A stretch of 64,000 bases of DNA from Streptomyces uncialis (GCF_036250755.1 NZ_CP109583.1:5727501-5791500); one strand, 5' to 3'. Positions 1-10,176 are shown, counted from the stretch's first letter. Notes: generated from the letters alone by a model not told the origin. Translations and numbers: made by a program.

Positions 1-68
1 GCGGCCAGCCGCCGGGCGAACGCGGCACCGATACCCGCGGTGGAACCTGTGATCAGAGCCGTAGTCAT
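1..68 (-). CDS. Short-chain dehydrogenase/reductase, N-terminal fragment
   Basis: Only the first 22 codons lie in the window; the gene runs off the left edge. The translation begins MTTALITGSTAGIGAAFARR, which contains the TGxxxGIG dinucleotide-binding signature of classical short-chain dehydrogenases (Rossmann fold, NAD(P)-dependent oxidoreduction). The substrate cannot be judged. It is read in the same direction as the multicopper oxidase that ends just to its right, with a 9 bp gap, so the two are probably co-transcribed. Confidence 0.8.
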   Translation of the reverse strand, partial: MTTALITGSTAGIGAAFARRLA

Positions 69-77
69 GGGGCAAGG

Positions 78-1637
78 TTAGTGTCCGCCGTGGTCCCCGG
101 CCTCCGGCGCGCGTGCCGTACCGCCCGGCTCGACCACCACGAACTGGCCCATCATGCCCCGGTCCTCATGGCTCAGCAGATGACAGTGGAACATGTACGG
201 GGTGTCCTCGTCGGCGGTCCCGTCGAACCGCAGGACCAGCCGCATCCGTGAACCGCTCGGGATCAGCACGGTGTCCTTGCGGCCCCGCAGCGCGGGCGGC
301 GGAGTGCGCCCGTCCACGTCCAGTACCCGGAACTGCACGTCGTGGACATGGAAGTTGTGCGGCATCCCGTTGTCGTTGCGCACCGTCCAGGTCTCGGTGG
401 TGCCCCGGGTGACGACCTCGTCGATCCGGTCCATGTCCATCGGCTTGTCGTTGATCCCGGTCAGCGCGAGATCGAAGTGGCGCTCCTTCACGGAGTCCGC
501 CGTGTCCGGGAGTTCCGGTGCGGTCAGCCGGTCCGGCAGGGCGGGGGAGGGGCGCAGGGTCCGCGCCGCGCGCAGTTGCAGGATGTCGAAGGAGTCGTGG
601 CCGCCGCCGAACCGCCGCTCCAGGGCTCCCGCGTAGCCGTCGCGCAGCGGGAAGCTCCGCAGCACGGTCCGCTCACCGGGGACCATCCGTACGACGATCT
701 CCGCGCGCTCACCGGGCGACAGCCGTATCCGCCGCTGCTCCACGGGCCGCTCCAGCAGTCCGCCGTCCGTCGCGATCTGGTCGAAGGCGCGGTCGTCGGG
801 GAAGCCGAAGTCGTAGGTGCGGGCGGTGGAGGCGTTGAGCAGCCGCAGCCGGACCCGCTCGTCGGCGACCTCGCGGTACGGGTCGAGGGTGCCGTTGACC
901 ATGACGCGGTTGCCGAGGAAACCGACGCCCTGGAATCTGCGGTGGGCGTGGTCGAACCGGTCGCCGTCGAAGCGGACGTCCTGCACGATCACCGGCAGAT
1001 CGTCCACGCCGTACCGTTTCGGCAGCGGAAGGCGGCCGGACTCCTCGTCGTCCAGCAGGAACATCCCCGCGAGCCCGCGCTGGACATGCTTCTCCGTCGA
1101 ACCGTGCAGGTGCGGGTGGTACCAGAGGGTGGCCGCGGGCTGTTCGACCGTCCAGTGCGGGGACCAGCGTCCGCCCGCGCGGACCGTCTGGTGCGGGCCG
1201 CCGTCCATCTCGGCGGGCAGCCGCATCCCGTGCCAGTGCACGCTGGACGCCTCGGGGAGGGTGTTGCTCACCTCGACCCGTACCTTCTCACCGCGTGCGG
1301 CCCGCAGGGTCGGTCCCAGATGGGCGCCGTTGAACCCCCAGGTCGGAGTGGGCCGGCCGGGCCGGAACTCCGTGGTGCCCTGACGCATCCGCAGGTCGAA
1401 GACCCGGGTGCCGTCCCGGTCCACCCGGGAGGCCGCGAGCGGCGGTACGGCCATCTCGTCGCGGAAGACGGTGCCGCCCGCGGTACTCACCTCCACGTCG
1501 TGCCACAGCCACAGCGCGGTCGCGCCGACGGCCACGACAAGGACGGAGGTGACGACTCCGAGGACGACGAGAACACGGCGGACACGCGGCCATTTGGACA
1601 TGACCCGAGCGTTCCGGCGGGACGGGGGACCGGACAT
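78..1637 (-). CDS. Multicopper oxidase, membrane-anchored
   Basis: About 519 residues; a three-cupredoxin multicopper oxidase of the CotA/bilirubin oxidase/CueO type, which oxidises substrates (metal ions or phenolics) and reduces O2 to water. All four copper motifs are visible: HWHG (about residue 134), WYHPHLHG (about 173), HNFHVHD and HCHLLSHEDRGMM near the C-terminus, the last giving type 1 Cys, His and Met ligands. A hydrophobic segment at about 21-44 suggests export with an N-terminal anchor, so it should act outside the membrane. The start at 1637 follows AGGGG with 8 nt spacing; an internal ATG at 1601 (507 residues) is a real alternative. It is divergent from the LysR gene, a possible regulator. 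Confidence 0.9.
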   Translation of the reverse strand: MSGPPSRRNARVMSKWPRVRRVLVVLGVVTSVLVVAVGATALWLWHDVEVSTAGGTVFRDEMAVPPLAASRVDRDGTRVFDLRMRQGTTEFRPGRPTPTWGFNGAHLGPTLRAARGEKVRVEVSNTLPEASSVHWHGMRLPAEMDGGPHQTVRAGGRWSPHWTVEQPAATLWYHPHLHGSTEKHVQRGLAGMFLLDDEESGRLPLPKRYGVDDLPVIVQDVRFDGDRFDHAHRRFQGVGFLGNRVMVNGTLDPYREVADERVRLRLLNASTARTYDFGFPDDRAFDQIATDGGLLERPVEQRRIRLSPGERAEIVVRMVPGERTVLRSFPLRDGYAGALERRFGGGHDSFDILQLRAARTLRPSPALPDRLTAPELPDTADSVKERHFDLALTGINDKPMDMDRIDEVVTRGTTETWTVRNDNGMPHNFHVHDVQFRVLDVDGRTPPPALRGRKDTVLIPSGSRMRLVLRFDGTADEDTPYMFHCHLLSHEDRGMMGQFVVVEPGGTARAPEAGDHGGH

Positions 1638-1897
1638 CGGGGCGGCCCCTGGCCCGGCCCGGACACCGGACCGGGGTGCCGCCGGGGTTCTCCCTGAGCC
1701 GTCCCGGACGCCCCCGGGGTTCCGGTGGGCGGTCGGGCGCTCGCCGTGCTGGTCGGCGGGGGTCGGTGGGCGGTCAGCCGCCGGACGGGACGGCTCGGGG
1801 TCGCCCCCTACGGCGGTCCGTCCCGGCTGTTCAAAGGGTCGGCGCAGGAATTCGTCCGGCATCCAAGGTTGTCTTATGCCCGCGTTATGCTCGAAGG

Positions 1898-2809
1898 GTG
1901 ATCGAAGCCCGTCATCTCCGTGTCCTGCGCGCGGTCGCGACCACCGGTTCCTTCTCGGCGGCGGCCCGCGAGCTGGGCTGCACCCAGCCGGCCGTCAGCC
2001 AGCAGATGAAGGCCCTGGAGTCCTCGGCCGGCACCCCGCTGCTGATCCGTACCGGCCGCGAGATGCGGCTCACCCAGGCGGGCGAGGCCCTGGTCCGCCA
2101 TGCCACGGGCATCCTCGCGGGGCTGACCGCCGCCGAGGAGGAGGTCGCCGCGATCGCCGGGCTGCGCGCGGGCCGGGTGCGGCTGGTGTCGTTCCCGAGC
2201 GGCAGCTCGACCCTGGTGCCCACCGCCCTCGCCGCCCTGCGCGCCGCCCATCCGGGCACCCGGGTGTCCCTGGTCGACGCGGAGCCGCCCCGTTCGGTGG
2301 AGATGCTGCGCGAGGGCGACTGCGATGTGGCGCTGGCCTTCCACTACGGGGGGTCCGCCGCCGGACCGGGCGGCCCGGACGGGGAGTGGTCCGATCTGGT
2401 GGTGCGGCCCCTGCTGGCCGACCGGCTGGTGGGTCTGGTGCCCGAGGGCCATCCGCTCGCCGGTGAGGACACCGTGGGGATCGGGGAGCTGGCCGACGAC
2501 CCGTGGATCGCGGGCTGTCCCCGCTGCCGCCGCCAGCTGGTGGAGGTCTGCGAGGACGCCGGTTTCACCCCCCGCATCGACTTCGCCACCGACGACTACC
2601 CGGCCGTGATCGGCCTCGTCGGGGCGGGTCTGGGGGTGGCGGTGCTGCCGGAGCTGGCGCTGGAGTCGGTACGGCCGGGGGGCGCGCGGACCGTGACGGT
2701 GGAGCCCGCCGTACGCCGTCAGATCGTCGCCCTGACCCTGCCGGACCTGGCAAGGGTCCCGGCGGTCGCGGCGACCCTGGACCAGCTGGAGCGGGCCGCG
2801 GGCCGCTGA
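1898..2809 (+). CDS. LysR-family transcriptional regulator
   Basis: 303 residues, the usual LysR length. The N-terminal winged helix-turn-helix reads LRVLRAVATTGSFSAAAREL followed by GCTQPAVSQQM, the classic LysR recognition region; the remainder is the type 2 periplasmic-binding-like effector domain. The GTG start at 1898 was chosen because the LysR domain begins immediately there. There is little room for a separate ribosome binding site, so a short-leader or leaderless transcript is possible (TTATGC-like sequences lie just upstream). It is divergent from the multicopper oxidase across about 260 bp; by the LysR rule of thumb it may control that gene, but the sequence does not show it. Confidence 0.88.
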   Translation: MIEARHLRVLRAVATTGSFSAAARELGCTQPAVSQQMKALESSAGTPLLIRTGREMRLTQAGEALVRHATGILAGLTAAEEEVAAIAGLRAGRVRLVSFPSGSSTLVPTALAALRAAHPGTRVSLVDAEPPRSVEMLREGDCDVALAFHYGGSAAGPGGPDGEWSDLVVRPLLADRLVGLVPEGHPLAGEDTVGIGELADDPWIAGCPRCRRQLVEVCEDAGFTPRIDFATDDYPAVIGLVGAGLGVAVLPELALESVRPGGARTVTVEPAVRRQIVALTLPDLARVPAVAATLDQLERAAGR

Positions 2810-2854
2810 ACGGTACGCCGCGGGGAGCCGTTCAGGTGACGGGGAAACGTTCCT

Positions 2855-3190
2855 TCAGTGGTGGCGTACCGTGCCGTGGCCGGAAGCCGTCGCACTCGCC
2901 GGGACCAGCCGGTTGCGGGCCCGTCCCATCAGTTCCTCGCGCTCGTCCTCGGTGAGCCCGCCCCACACCCCGTACGGCTCCCGTACCTGGAGGGCGTGCG
3001 CCGCGCACTCGGCGCGTACCGGGCAGCGCATGCAGACCTCCTTGGCGGAGTTCTCGCGCGCGCTCCGTGCCGCACCCCGTTCGCCCTCGGGATGGAAGAA
3101 GAGCGAACTGTCGACCCCACGGCATGCCGCGAGGAGCTGCCAGTCCCACAGGTCCGCGTTCGGTCCGGGAAGGCGGGAGAAATCTGCCAT
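2855..3190 (-). CDS. whiD: WhiB-like iron-sulfur regulator WhiD
   Basis: 111 residues. Four cysteines (C23, C53, C56, C62, the last three in CMRCPVRAEC) match the WhiB [4Fe-4S] cluster ligands, followed by the GVWGG turn at 74-78 and a basic C-terminal segment. The opening MADFSRLPGPNADLWDWQLL and the divergent position beside bldM match my recollection of Streptomyces WhiD, which is needed for late sporulation; Wbl proteins act with the principal sigma factor. WhiB3 is the mycobacterial counterpart. The 3' end faces the LysR gene across 45 bp. Confidence 0.93.
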   Translation of the reverse strand: MADFSRLPGPNADLWDWQLLAACRGVDSSLFFHPEGERGAARSARENSAKEVCMRCPVRAECAAHALQVREPYGVWGGLTEDEREELMGRARNRLVPASATASGHGTVRHH

Positions 3191-3583
3191 GGCTTGTCCC
3201 CTTCAGCGTGTACAGCTTGCGACCGTTCCGACGCGGACAGTGCCCACGACGCAAAACTACTGTCGAAGAAGATGAAAATATGACTCTTTGCGAATCTAGC
3301 CGCAGACACCGGTGAAAGTGAAGAAAAGCCGCTAAATGGGGCATAGGTCTTGACGAAAGCTTTCTGGTCACGCGCGGTGCCTGGGGAGTGTCCGTGCCCT
3401 CACGTAGAGTGCCGAAGGCTGCTGAGTGACCCGTAACTCTTTCGGGTGACCATCGTTGAGAAGGCCGGAGGCGGTTGAGGAAACAAGCGCTCGGGCACAT
3501 GTCCGGGAGCGTCAACCGCACAGGTGACGATTCGTACCAGCCTGGAGGCTCAAGGTGACGCGCATCAGCTCCGGAGGACGGTC
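3191..3583. other. whiD-bldM divergent promoter region
   Basis: 393 bp without a gene, noticeably richer in A+T near 3250-3350 than the flanks. It must hold the promoters of both developmental regulators. A BldN-type promoter for bldM is annotated separately. On the whiD side, TAGATT on the minus strand near 3290 could be a -10 hexamer, but I could not assign a convincing -35. Confidence 0.6.
3432..3459 (+). promoter_or_regulatory. BldN-type sigma promoter of bldM
   Basis: The sequence CGTAAC-N16-CGTTGA is present exactly (hexamers at 3432-3437 and 3454-3459). This is the consensus I recall for the developmental ECF sigma factor BldN, whose known target is bldM promoter p1. It lies about 125 bp upstream of the bldM start, in the right orientation. 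Confidence 0.8.
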
Positions 3584-4195
3584 ATGACTTCCGTCCTCGT
3601 CTGCGACGACTCCCCGCTCGCCCGAGAAGCGCTGCGCCGCGCGGTGGCCACCGTGCCCGGTGTCGAGCGGGTCACGACGGCGGCCAACGGCGAGGAAGTC
3701 CTCCGCCGCTGGGGTGCCGACCGTTCAGATCTGATTCTGATGGACGTACGTATGCCCGGACTGGGCGGGGTGGAGACGGTCCGCCGGCTGCTCTCCGCCG
3801 ACCCCGGCGCCCGGATCATCATGCTCACGGTCGCCGAGGACCTGGACGGGGTCGCGCTCGCGGTCGCGGCCGGGGCCCGCGGCTATCTGCACAAGGACGC
3901 CTCGCGCGCCGAACTGCGCGCGACCGTCACCCAGGCGCTCGCCGACCCCACCTGGCGGCTCGCCCCGCGCAGGCTGCGGTCGGCCGAGATGGGCGCGGCG
4001 CCCACGCTCACCGCGCGGGAGATCCAGGTGCTGGAGGGCATGAGTCATGGCCGCTCCAACGCCGAGATCGGCCGTGAGCTGTTCCTCTCCGAGGACACGG
4101 TGAAGACGCACGCCAGGCGGCTCTTCAAGAAGCTCGGCGCCTCGGACCGCGCGCACGCCGTGGCGCTCGGTTTCCGCTGGGGCCTGGTCCGTTAG
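3584..4195 (+). CDS. bldM: Orphan response regulator BldM
   Basis: 203 residues, the length known for BldM. The receiver domain has the acidic pair (CDDS at 7-10), the phosphoacceptor-position Asp54 (LILMDVRMPG) and the conserved Lys in GYLHKDAS. The C-terminal LuxR/FixJ helix-turn-helix reads LTAREIQVLEGMSHGRSNAEI. BldM is an orphan regulator of aerial hyphae and sporulation genes that works as a homodimer and as a heterodimer with WhiI. The ATG at 3584 follows GGAGGACGGTC; a longer reading frame upstream is rejected on that basis and by family length. No cognate kinase is adjacent. Confidence 0.94.
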   Translation: MTSVLVCDDSPLAREALRRAVATVPGVERVTTAANGEEVLRRWGADRSDLILMDVRMPGLGGVETVRRLLSADPGARIIMLTVAEDLDGVALAVAAGARGYLHKDASRAELRATVTQALADPTWRLAPRRLRSAEMGAAPTLTAREIQVLEGMSHGRSNAEIGRELFLSEDTVKTHARRLFKKLGASDRAHAVALGFRWGLVR

Positions 4196-4227
4196 GAACG
4201 CGGGTGCCGCCCCAGGGGTACGGCGAT

Positions 4228-4252
4228 CCCCGCCCGCCACCGGCGGGCGGGG
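4228..4252 (+). terminator. Hairpin downstream of bldM
   Basis: A perfect 11 bp G/C stem (4228-4238 with 4242-4252) with a 3 nt loop begins 32 bp after the bldM stop codon. There is no U-tract, as is usual for Streptomyces terminators. Confidence 0.5.
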
Positions 4253-4405
4253 CGGGCCGCGCCGGGCCGCGCGCGGTGGCCGACGCCCGCCCCCCGGGGA
4301 TGGCCGGTACGGCACCCGGCTCCGGTTTCCCGGCCGATGCCGCATCCTTGAGGTGTGGAGTTCCTCGGGGACGGACCGACCGAGCGGAAGGGGAGGGAGC
4401 GGGAC

Positions 4406-5071
4406 ATGAGCGCCGGCGCACCTGCTCATAACGCTTCGGTGCACAAGTACGGACGCGGTGCCACGGACGACGAGACGTCAAGGCACCATGGACCGATGCG
4501 CGAAGACGAGACCACGGTGATCGGTGCGCTCGTCCACCGTGCGGTCGACGGTGACGCACAGGCCACGCACGATCTGCTCGCACGGGTGCATCCGCTCGCG
4601 CTGCGGTACTGCCGTACGCGGCTGTCCCGGCTGCCCGGGGACGCGCGGCACTTCGTGGAGGACCTCGCGCAGGAGGTCTGTGTCGCGGTGCTGCTCGCGC
4701 TGCCGCGCTACAAGGACACCGGCCGGCCGTTCGAGGCGTTCGTCTTCGCGATCGCCGCGCACAAGGTCGCCGATCTCCAGCGGGCCGCGATGCGGCATCC
4801 CGGGTCGACGGCCGTGCCGTCCGACGAGATGCCCGAGCGGCCCGACGACTCGCTGGGGCCCGAGGAGCGGGCGCTGCTCAGCAGTGACGCCGAGTGGGCG
4901 AAGAAGCTGCTGGCGAATCTTCCCGAGAACCAGCGGGAGCTGCTGCTGCTGCGGATCGCCGTGGGGCTCACGGCGGAGGAGACCGGGCAGATGCTGGGGA
5001 TGTCGCCGGGAGCGGTGCGGGTCGCGCAGCACCGTGCGCTGAGCCGGCTGCGGGCTCTCGCGGAACAGTAG
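4406..5071 (+). CDS. shbA: ECF RNA polymerase sigma factor, ShbA-like
   Basis: About 221 residues with sigma region 2 ([17 protein letters not shown], then [18 protein letters not shown]) and region 4 ([20 protein letters not shown], ending in a [18 protein letters not shown] helix-turn-helix). Position between bldM and guaB matches, from memory, ShbA, the ECF factor that drives hrdB transcription in Streptomyces, and mycobacterial SigD sits in the same context. The start at 4406 is preceded by GGGAGGGAGC; the internal ATG at 4496 ([10 protein letters not shown]) gives a shorter product and may be the true start. No anti-sigma gene is adjacent, which fits a housekeeping ECF factor. Confidence 0.85.
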   Translation: MSAGAPAHNASVHKYGRGATDDETSRHHGPMREDETTVIGALVHRAVDGDAQATHDLLARVHPLALRYCRTRLSRLPGDARHFVEDLAQEVCVAVLLALPRYKDTGRPFEAFVFAIAAHKVADLQRAAMRHPGSTAVPSDEMPERPDDSLGPEERALLSSDAEWAKKLLANLPENQRELLLLRIAVGLTAEETGQMLGMSPGAVRVAQHRALSRLRALAEQ

Positions 5072-6862
<1,791 letters not shown>

Positions 6863-6908
6863 TTCACGCAGGGTTACCCGCGTTCCCAGGCGCGGCACCG
6901 CGCGGGCA

Positions 6909-6938
6909 GGGCGGCTCCGGAGGACTCCGGAGCCGCCC
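6909..6938 (+). terminator. Intrinsic terminator after guaB
   Basis: A perfect 12 bp stem (6909-6920 with 6927-6938) and 6 nt loop lie 46 bp downstream of the guaB stop codon and about 60 bp before the guaB3 start. The stem is followed by TTCG rather than a U-run. Confidence 0.75.
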
Positions 6939-7000
6939 TTCGCATGCGGGTCGGGGATACTGGGAGGCGCTGAAACGCAGCAGAGGGAAAGGCCACACAC

Positions 7001-8125
7001 GTGACTGAGATCGAGATCGGACGCGGCAAGCGCGGCCGCCGGGCGTACGCCTTCGACGACATCGCCGTCGTCCCGAGCCGTCGCACCCGCGACCCGAAGG
7101 AGGTCTCGATCGCCTGGCAGATCGACGCCTACCGCTTCGAGCTGCCGTTCCTGGCCGCCCCCATGGACTCGGTCGTCTCCCCGCAGACCGCCATCCGTAT
7201 CGGGGAGCTGGGCGGCCTCGGCGTGCTCAACCTCGAAGGGCTCTGGACGCGGTACGAGGACCCGCAGCCGCTGCTCGACGAGATCGCGGAGCTGGAGACG
7301 GACACCGCGACGCGGCGCCTCCAGGAGATCTACGAGGAGCCGATCAAGGAAGAGCTGATCGGCCTCCGTATCAAGGAGGTGCGCGACGCCGGTGTGGTCA
7401 CCGCCGCCGCCCTCTCGCCGCAGCGGACCGCCGAGTTCTCCAAGGCCGTGGTGGATGCCGGTGTCGACATCTTCGTCATCCGGGGCACGACGGTCTCCGC
7501 CGAGCATGTGTCGGGTGCCGCCGAACCGCTGAACCTGAAGCAGTTCATCTACGAGCTGGACGTGCCGGTGATCGTCGGCGGCTGCGCCACGTACACCGCC
7601 GCGCTGCATCTGATGCGGACCGGGGCGGCGGGTGTGCTCGTCGGCTTCGGCGGGGGCGCCGCGCACACCACGCGCAATGTGCTGGGCATCCAGGTGCCGA
7701 TGGCGACCGCGGTCGCGGACGTGGCCGCGGCCCGCCGTGACTACATGGACGAGTCCGGCGGCCGGTACGCGCACGTCATCGCGGACGGCGGGGTGGGCTG
7801 GTCCGGTGACCTGCCGAAGGCCATCGCCTGCGGTGCGGACGCCGTGATGATGGGTTCGCCGCTGGCCCGTGCGACGGACGCGCCCGGCCGTGGCCTGCAC
7901 TGGGGCATGGAGGCGGTCCACGAGGACGTGCCGCGCGGCAAGCGGGTCGACCTCGGGGTCGTCGGGACCACGGAGGAGATCCTCACCGGGCCCTCGCACA
8001 TCCCCGACGGTTCGATGAACTTCTTCGGCGCGCTGCGGCGGGCCATGGCCACCACCGGGTACAGCGAGCTCAAGGAGTTCCAGCGGGTGGAGGTCACGGT
8101 GGCGGACGCCCAGCACAAGCGGTGA
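7001..8125 (+). CDS. guaB3: GuaB3 family IMP dehydrogenase-related protein
   Basis: 374 residues, shorter than GuaB because there are no CBS domains. The IMPDH/GMP reductase barrel is evident (FDDIAVVPSR; FLAAPMDSVVSP; ADGGVGWSGDLPKAIACGAD). The catalytic loop reads GFGGGAAHTTR, so the nucleophilic Cys of true IMP dehydrogenases is absent. This is the GuaB3 subfamily that follows guaB in actinobacteria, including mycobacteria; its role is poorly settled. The GTG at 7001 is preceded by AGAGGGAAAGG. It should not be annotated as a standard IMP dehydrogenase without biochemical support. Confidence 0.9.
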   Translation: MTEIEIGRGKRGRRAYAFDDIAVVPSRRTRDPKEVSIAWQIDAYRFELPFLAAPMDSVVSPQTAIRIGELGGLGVLNLEGLWTRYEDPQPLLDEIAELETDTATRRLQEIYEEPIKEELIGLRIKEVRDAGVVTAAALSPQRTAEFSKAVVDAGVDIFVIRGTTVSAEHVSGAAEPLNLKQFIYELDVPVIVGGCATYTAALHLMRTGAAGVLVGFGGGAAHTTRNVLGIQVPMATAVADVAAARRDYMDESGGRYAHVIADGGVGWSGDLPKAIACGADAVMMGSPLARATDAPGRGLHWGMEAVHEDVPRGKRVDLGVVGTTEEILTGPSHIPDGSMNFFGALRRAMATTGYSELKEFQRVEVTVADAQHKR

Positions 8126-8198
8126 CGGTGCCCTGGAGCTAGGGCGGTTCGGGGGTGCTTCGGTCGGGGTCGGCCGGGGCGCCCCCGTTTTTTGTGGT

Positions 8199-8580
8199 CC
8201 CGGACCCCGGGTTTCCTGTGCTGGGCGGTCTTGTCCCTGTGCGGGTCGTTCGTGGGTGCGCAGTTCCCCGCGCCCCTGGATGCTGCCCCGGTCGGTTGTT
8301 CTTCGGGTGCGGGGCCGTCCTCGTGTTTTGCGCAGTTCCCCGCGCCCCTTTGGGGCGCGTTCCTCGCGGTGCCTCTTCGGGTGCGGCCCCGCGCCCCTGG
8401 ATGCTGCCTTGGTCGGTTGTTCTTCGGGTGCGGGTTCGCCCTCGTGTTTTGCGCAGTTCCCCGCGCCCCTCGGGCGCGCCTCTTGCTGTAGCTGCTCGAC
8501 TGCGGGGTGTCCGTGGTTGCTCGCGCAGTTCCTCGCGCCCCTTTGGGGCGCCCACCTGGGGCTGTTCTTCGGGGGCGGGG
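8199..8580 (+). repeat. Dispersed intergenic repeat, copy 2 (arms only)
   Basis: This fills the gap between convergent guaB3 and the sugar dehydrogenase. At least four direct copies of GCGCAGTTCC(C/T)CGCGCCCCT are seen, all in the plus orientation, with a duplicated sub-block (GGATGCTGCC..GGTCGGTTGTTCTTCGGG at about 8278 and 8398). No central core is present. The 3' end of the dehydrogenase gene abuts it. Confidence 0.85.
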
Positions 8581-8584
8581 GGTG

Positions 8585-9847
8585 TCAGAGGCGGTGGGCT
8601 GAGCCTGTGGGGGTGGTGCCTCTGGTGTCCAGGAGGAGTTGGGCCTTGACCGCGAGGCCCTGGAGGTCGTACGTGCGGTGGTGCTGGAGGAGCAGCGTCA
8701 GGTCGGCGTCGGCGGCGGAGTCGTAGAGGGAGTCGGCCCGGGGGACGGGGCGGTCCAGCACGCTCCACGCGGGGACGTACGGGTCGTGGTAGCTGACGGA
8801 GGCGCCGAGTTCCATGAGGCGGGTCGCGATCTCCTGCGCGGGGGAGCCCTGCTGGTCGGGCACGTCCGGCTTGTAGGTGACGCCGAGGAGCAGCACCCGG
8901 GCGCCCCGCGCGGACTTCCCGTGCTCGTTGAGCAGGGCGGCGGCGCGCTGGATGACGTAGCGGGGCATCTGGCTGTTGACCTGCTGGGCGAGTTCGACCA
9001 TACGCAGCGGCCGGACCGCGTACTGGGGGCCCGCGAGGTCCTGGGGCACACCGTGGCCGCCGACGCCGGGTCCGGGGCGGAACGCCTGGAAGCCGAACGG
9101 TTTGGTCTCGGCGCAGCGGACGACGTCCCACAGGTCGACGCCGAGGTCATGGCACAGGACGGCCATCTCGTTGACGAGGGCGATGTTGACGTGCCGGAAG
9201 TTGGTCTCCAGGAGCTGGACCGTCTCGGCCTCCCGGGTGCCGCGCGCGCGGACGACCTTGTCGGTGAGGCGGCCGTAGAACGCGGCGGCGGACTCGGTGC
9301 AGGCGGGGGTGAGTCCGCCGATGACCTTGGGGGTGGCGGTGTAACGGTGGTCGCGGTTGCCGGGGTCGATCCGGCTGGGGGAGTACGCGAGGTGGAAGTC
9401 GCGGCCCGCGCGCAGTCCGGAGCCCTCCTCCAGGAGCGGCAGGAGGAAGTCCTCGGTGGTGCCCGGCGGGACGGGTGACTCCAGGATGACGGTGGTGTGC
9501 GGGCGCAGCCGGGCGGCGAGGACGCGGGCGGCGTCACCCACCTGGGCGAGATCGGGTGAACCGTCCGCGCCGCGTGGCGCGGGGACGCAGATGACCGCCG
9601 TGCGGACCCGGCCGAGGCCCTTGGGGTCGGCGGTGGGGGTGAAGCCGGTGGCGAGCATCCGGCGCAGTTCGGCGGTGGACAGGACGCCGGTGTCCAGGGG
9701 CGGGGCGGGGTCGCCCCAGGGGGCGGGGGAGCGGTCGGGGGCGGGCCCGGGGTCATGGCCGAGGGTGGCGATTCCGGCGGCCACCGCCGCCTGGGCGAGC
9801 GGCAGGCCGAGGTGGCCGAGGCCGATGACGGCGAGGTCTGCGGGCAT
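8585..9847 (-). CDS. Nucleotide-sugar dehydrogenase homologue with altered active site
   Basis: 420 residues of the UDP-glucose/GDP-mannose (UDP-ManNAc, WecC-like) dehydrogenase family. The NAD Rossmann motif (VIGLGHLGLPLAQ), the central domain and the C-terminal UDP-binding domain (GVTYKPDVPD) are all present. Key residues differ from active members: the catalytic Cys of GGHCxPxD is Gly (GVGGHGVPQD), the Lys of the usual (V)KLLENTFR helix is Gln (VQLLETNFR), and the Arg of DxRxSPA is Gly (DQQGSPA). The canonical four-electron oxidation therefore looks unlikely. The reading frame is intact and codon use matches its neighbours, so a retained non-enzymatic or changed role is possible. It is divergent from glpD. 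Confidence 0.85.
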   Translation of the reverse strand: MPADLAVIGLGHLGLPLAQAAVAAGIATLGHDPGPAPDRSPAPWGDPAPPLDTGVLSTAELRRMLATGFTPTADPKGLGRVRTAVICVPAPRGADGSPDLAQVGDAARVLAARLRPHTTVILESPVPPGTTEDFLLPLLEEGSGLRAGRDFHLAYSPSRIDPGNRDHRYTATPKVIGGLTPACTESAAAFYGRLTDKVVRARGTREAETVQLLETNFRHVNIALVNEMAVLCHDLGVDLWDVVRCAETKPFGFQAFRPGPGVGGHGVPQDLAGPQYAVRPLRMVELAQQVNSQMPRYVIQRAAALLNEHGKSARGARVLLLGVTYKPDVPDQQGSPAQEIATRLMELGASVSYHDPYVPAWSVLDRPVPRADSLYDSAADADLTLLLQHHRTYDLQGLAVKAQLLLDTRGTTPTGSAHRL

Positions 9848-9898
9848 GACGGCGAGGCGTCCTTCCCTCTAGCCGGAACGGGAGGGTCGCGCAAGCCC

Positions 9899-9907
9899 TG
9901 TGGACAG
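9899..9907 (-). promoter_or_regulatory. DnaA-box-like 9-mer
   Basis: On the minus strand this reads CTGTCCACA, one mismatch from the preferred actinobacterial DnaA box TTGTCCACA. It lies 52 bp upstream of the sugar dehydrogenase start codon. Confidence 0.4.
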
Positions 9908-9983
9908 AATGGGCGAGCGCAATGTCAGACTAGGCGTAAATATGACCGTTATGCGGTATTGGGTGGCGGTGATTCACCGAGTG

Positions 9984-9992
9984 TTGTCCACA
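9984..9992 (+). promoter_or_regulatory. DnaA box, exact consensus
   Basis: TTGTCCACA, an exact match to the Streptomyces DnaA box. It is the left half of a small inverted repeat (GTCCAC-AG-GTGGAC). It lies 185 bp upstream of glpD, far from any recognisable replication origin, so transcriptional control or DnaA titration is more likely than initiation. Confidence 0.45.
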
Positions 9993-10176
9993 GGTGGACG
10001 AGGGGTGGTGGTGGATCTCGGGCCGCCCGGCGAGAATCGGAACGCGGGGGGAGGATGGGCGGGCGGACACGGGAGAGGTGCGAGCGCCGGGACGGGGCAG
10101 ACGAGCAGGACAGACGCGGCACGACTGGCAGTACGCGACCGGGCGCGAGCGGCCCGGACAAGGACGGGAGGCAGCG

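Larger units (their letters stand above)
9848..10176. other. Divergent intergenic region with two DnaA-box-like sites
   Basis: 329 bp between the sugar dehydrogenase homologue and glpD. The stretch 9908-9975 is A+T-rich for this genome and probably holds promoters. Two 9-mers resembling DnaA boxes are annotated separately. Short reading frames here have no recognisable coding character. Confidence 0.5.

Noticed and set aside
8155..8726. Reading frames giving GAQFPAPL / CAVPRAPL peptides in this and other gaps
   Set aside because: They are translations of the dispersed repeat arms, appear in several frames and both strands, and lack ribosome binding sites.
8585..9847. Pseudogene call for the sugar dehydrogenase homologue
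   Set aside because: There is no frameshift or stop, the length is normal and codon bias is kept; point losses in the active site fit neofunctionalisation better than decay.
9899..9992. Replication origin
   Set aside because: Only two DnaA-like boxes are present and dnaA, dnaN or gyr genes are absent; a chromosomal origin in this genus has many boxes.
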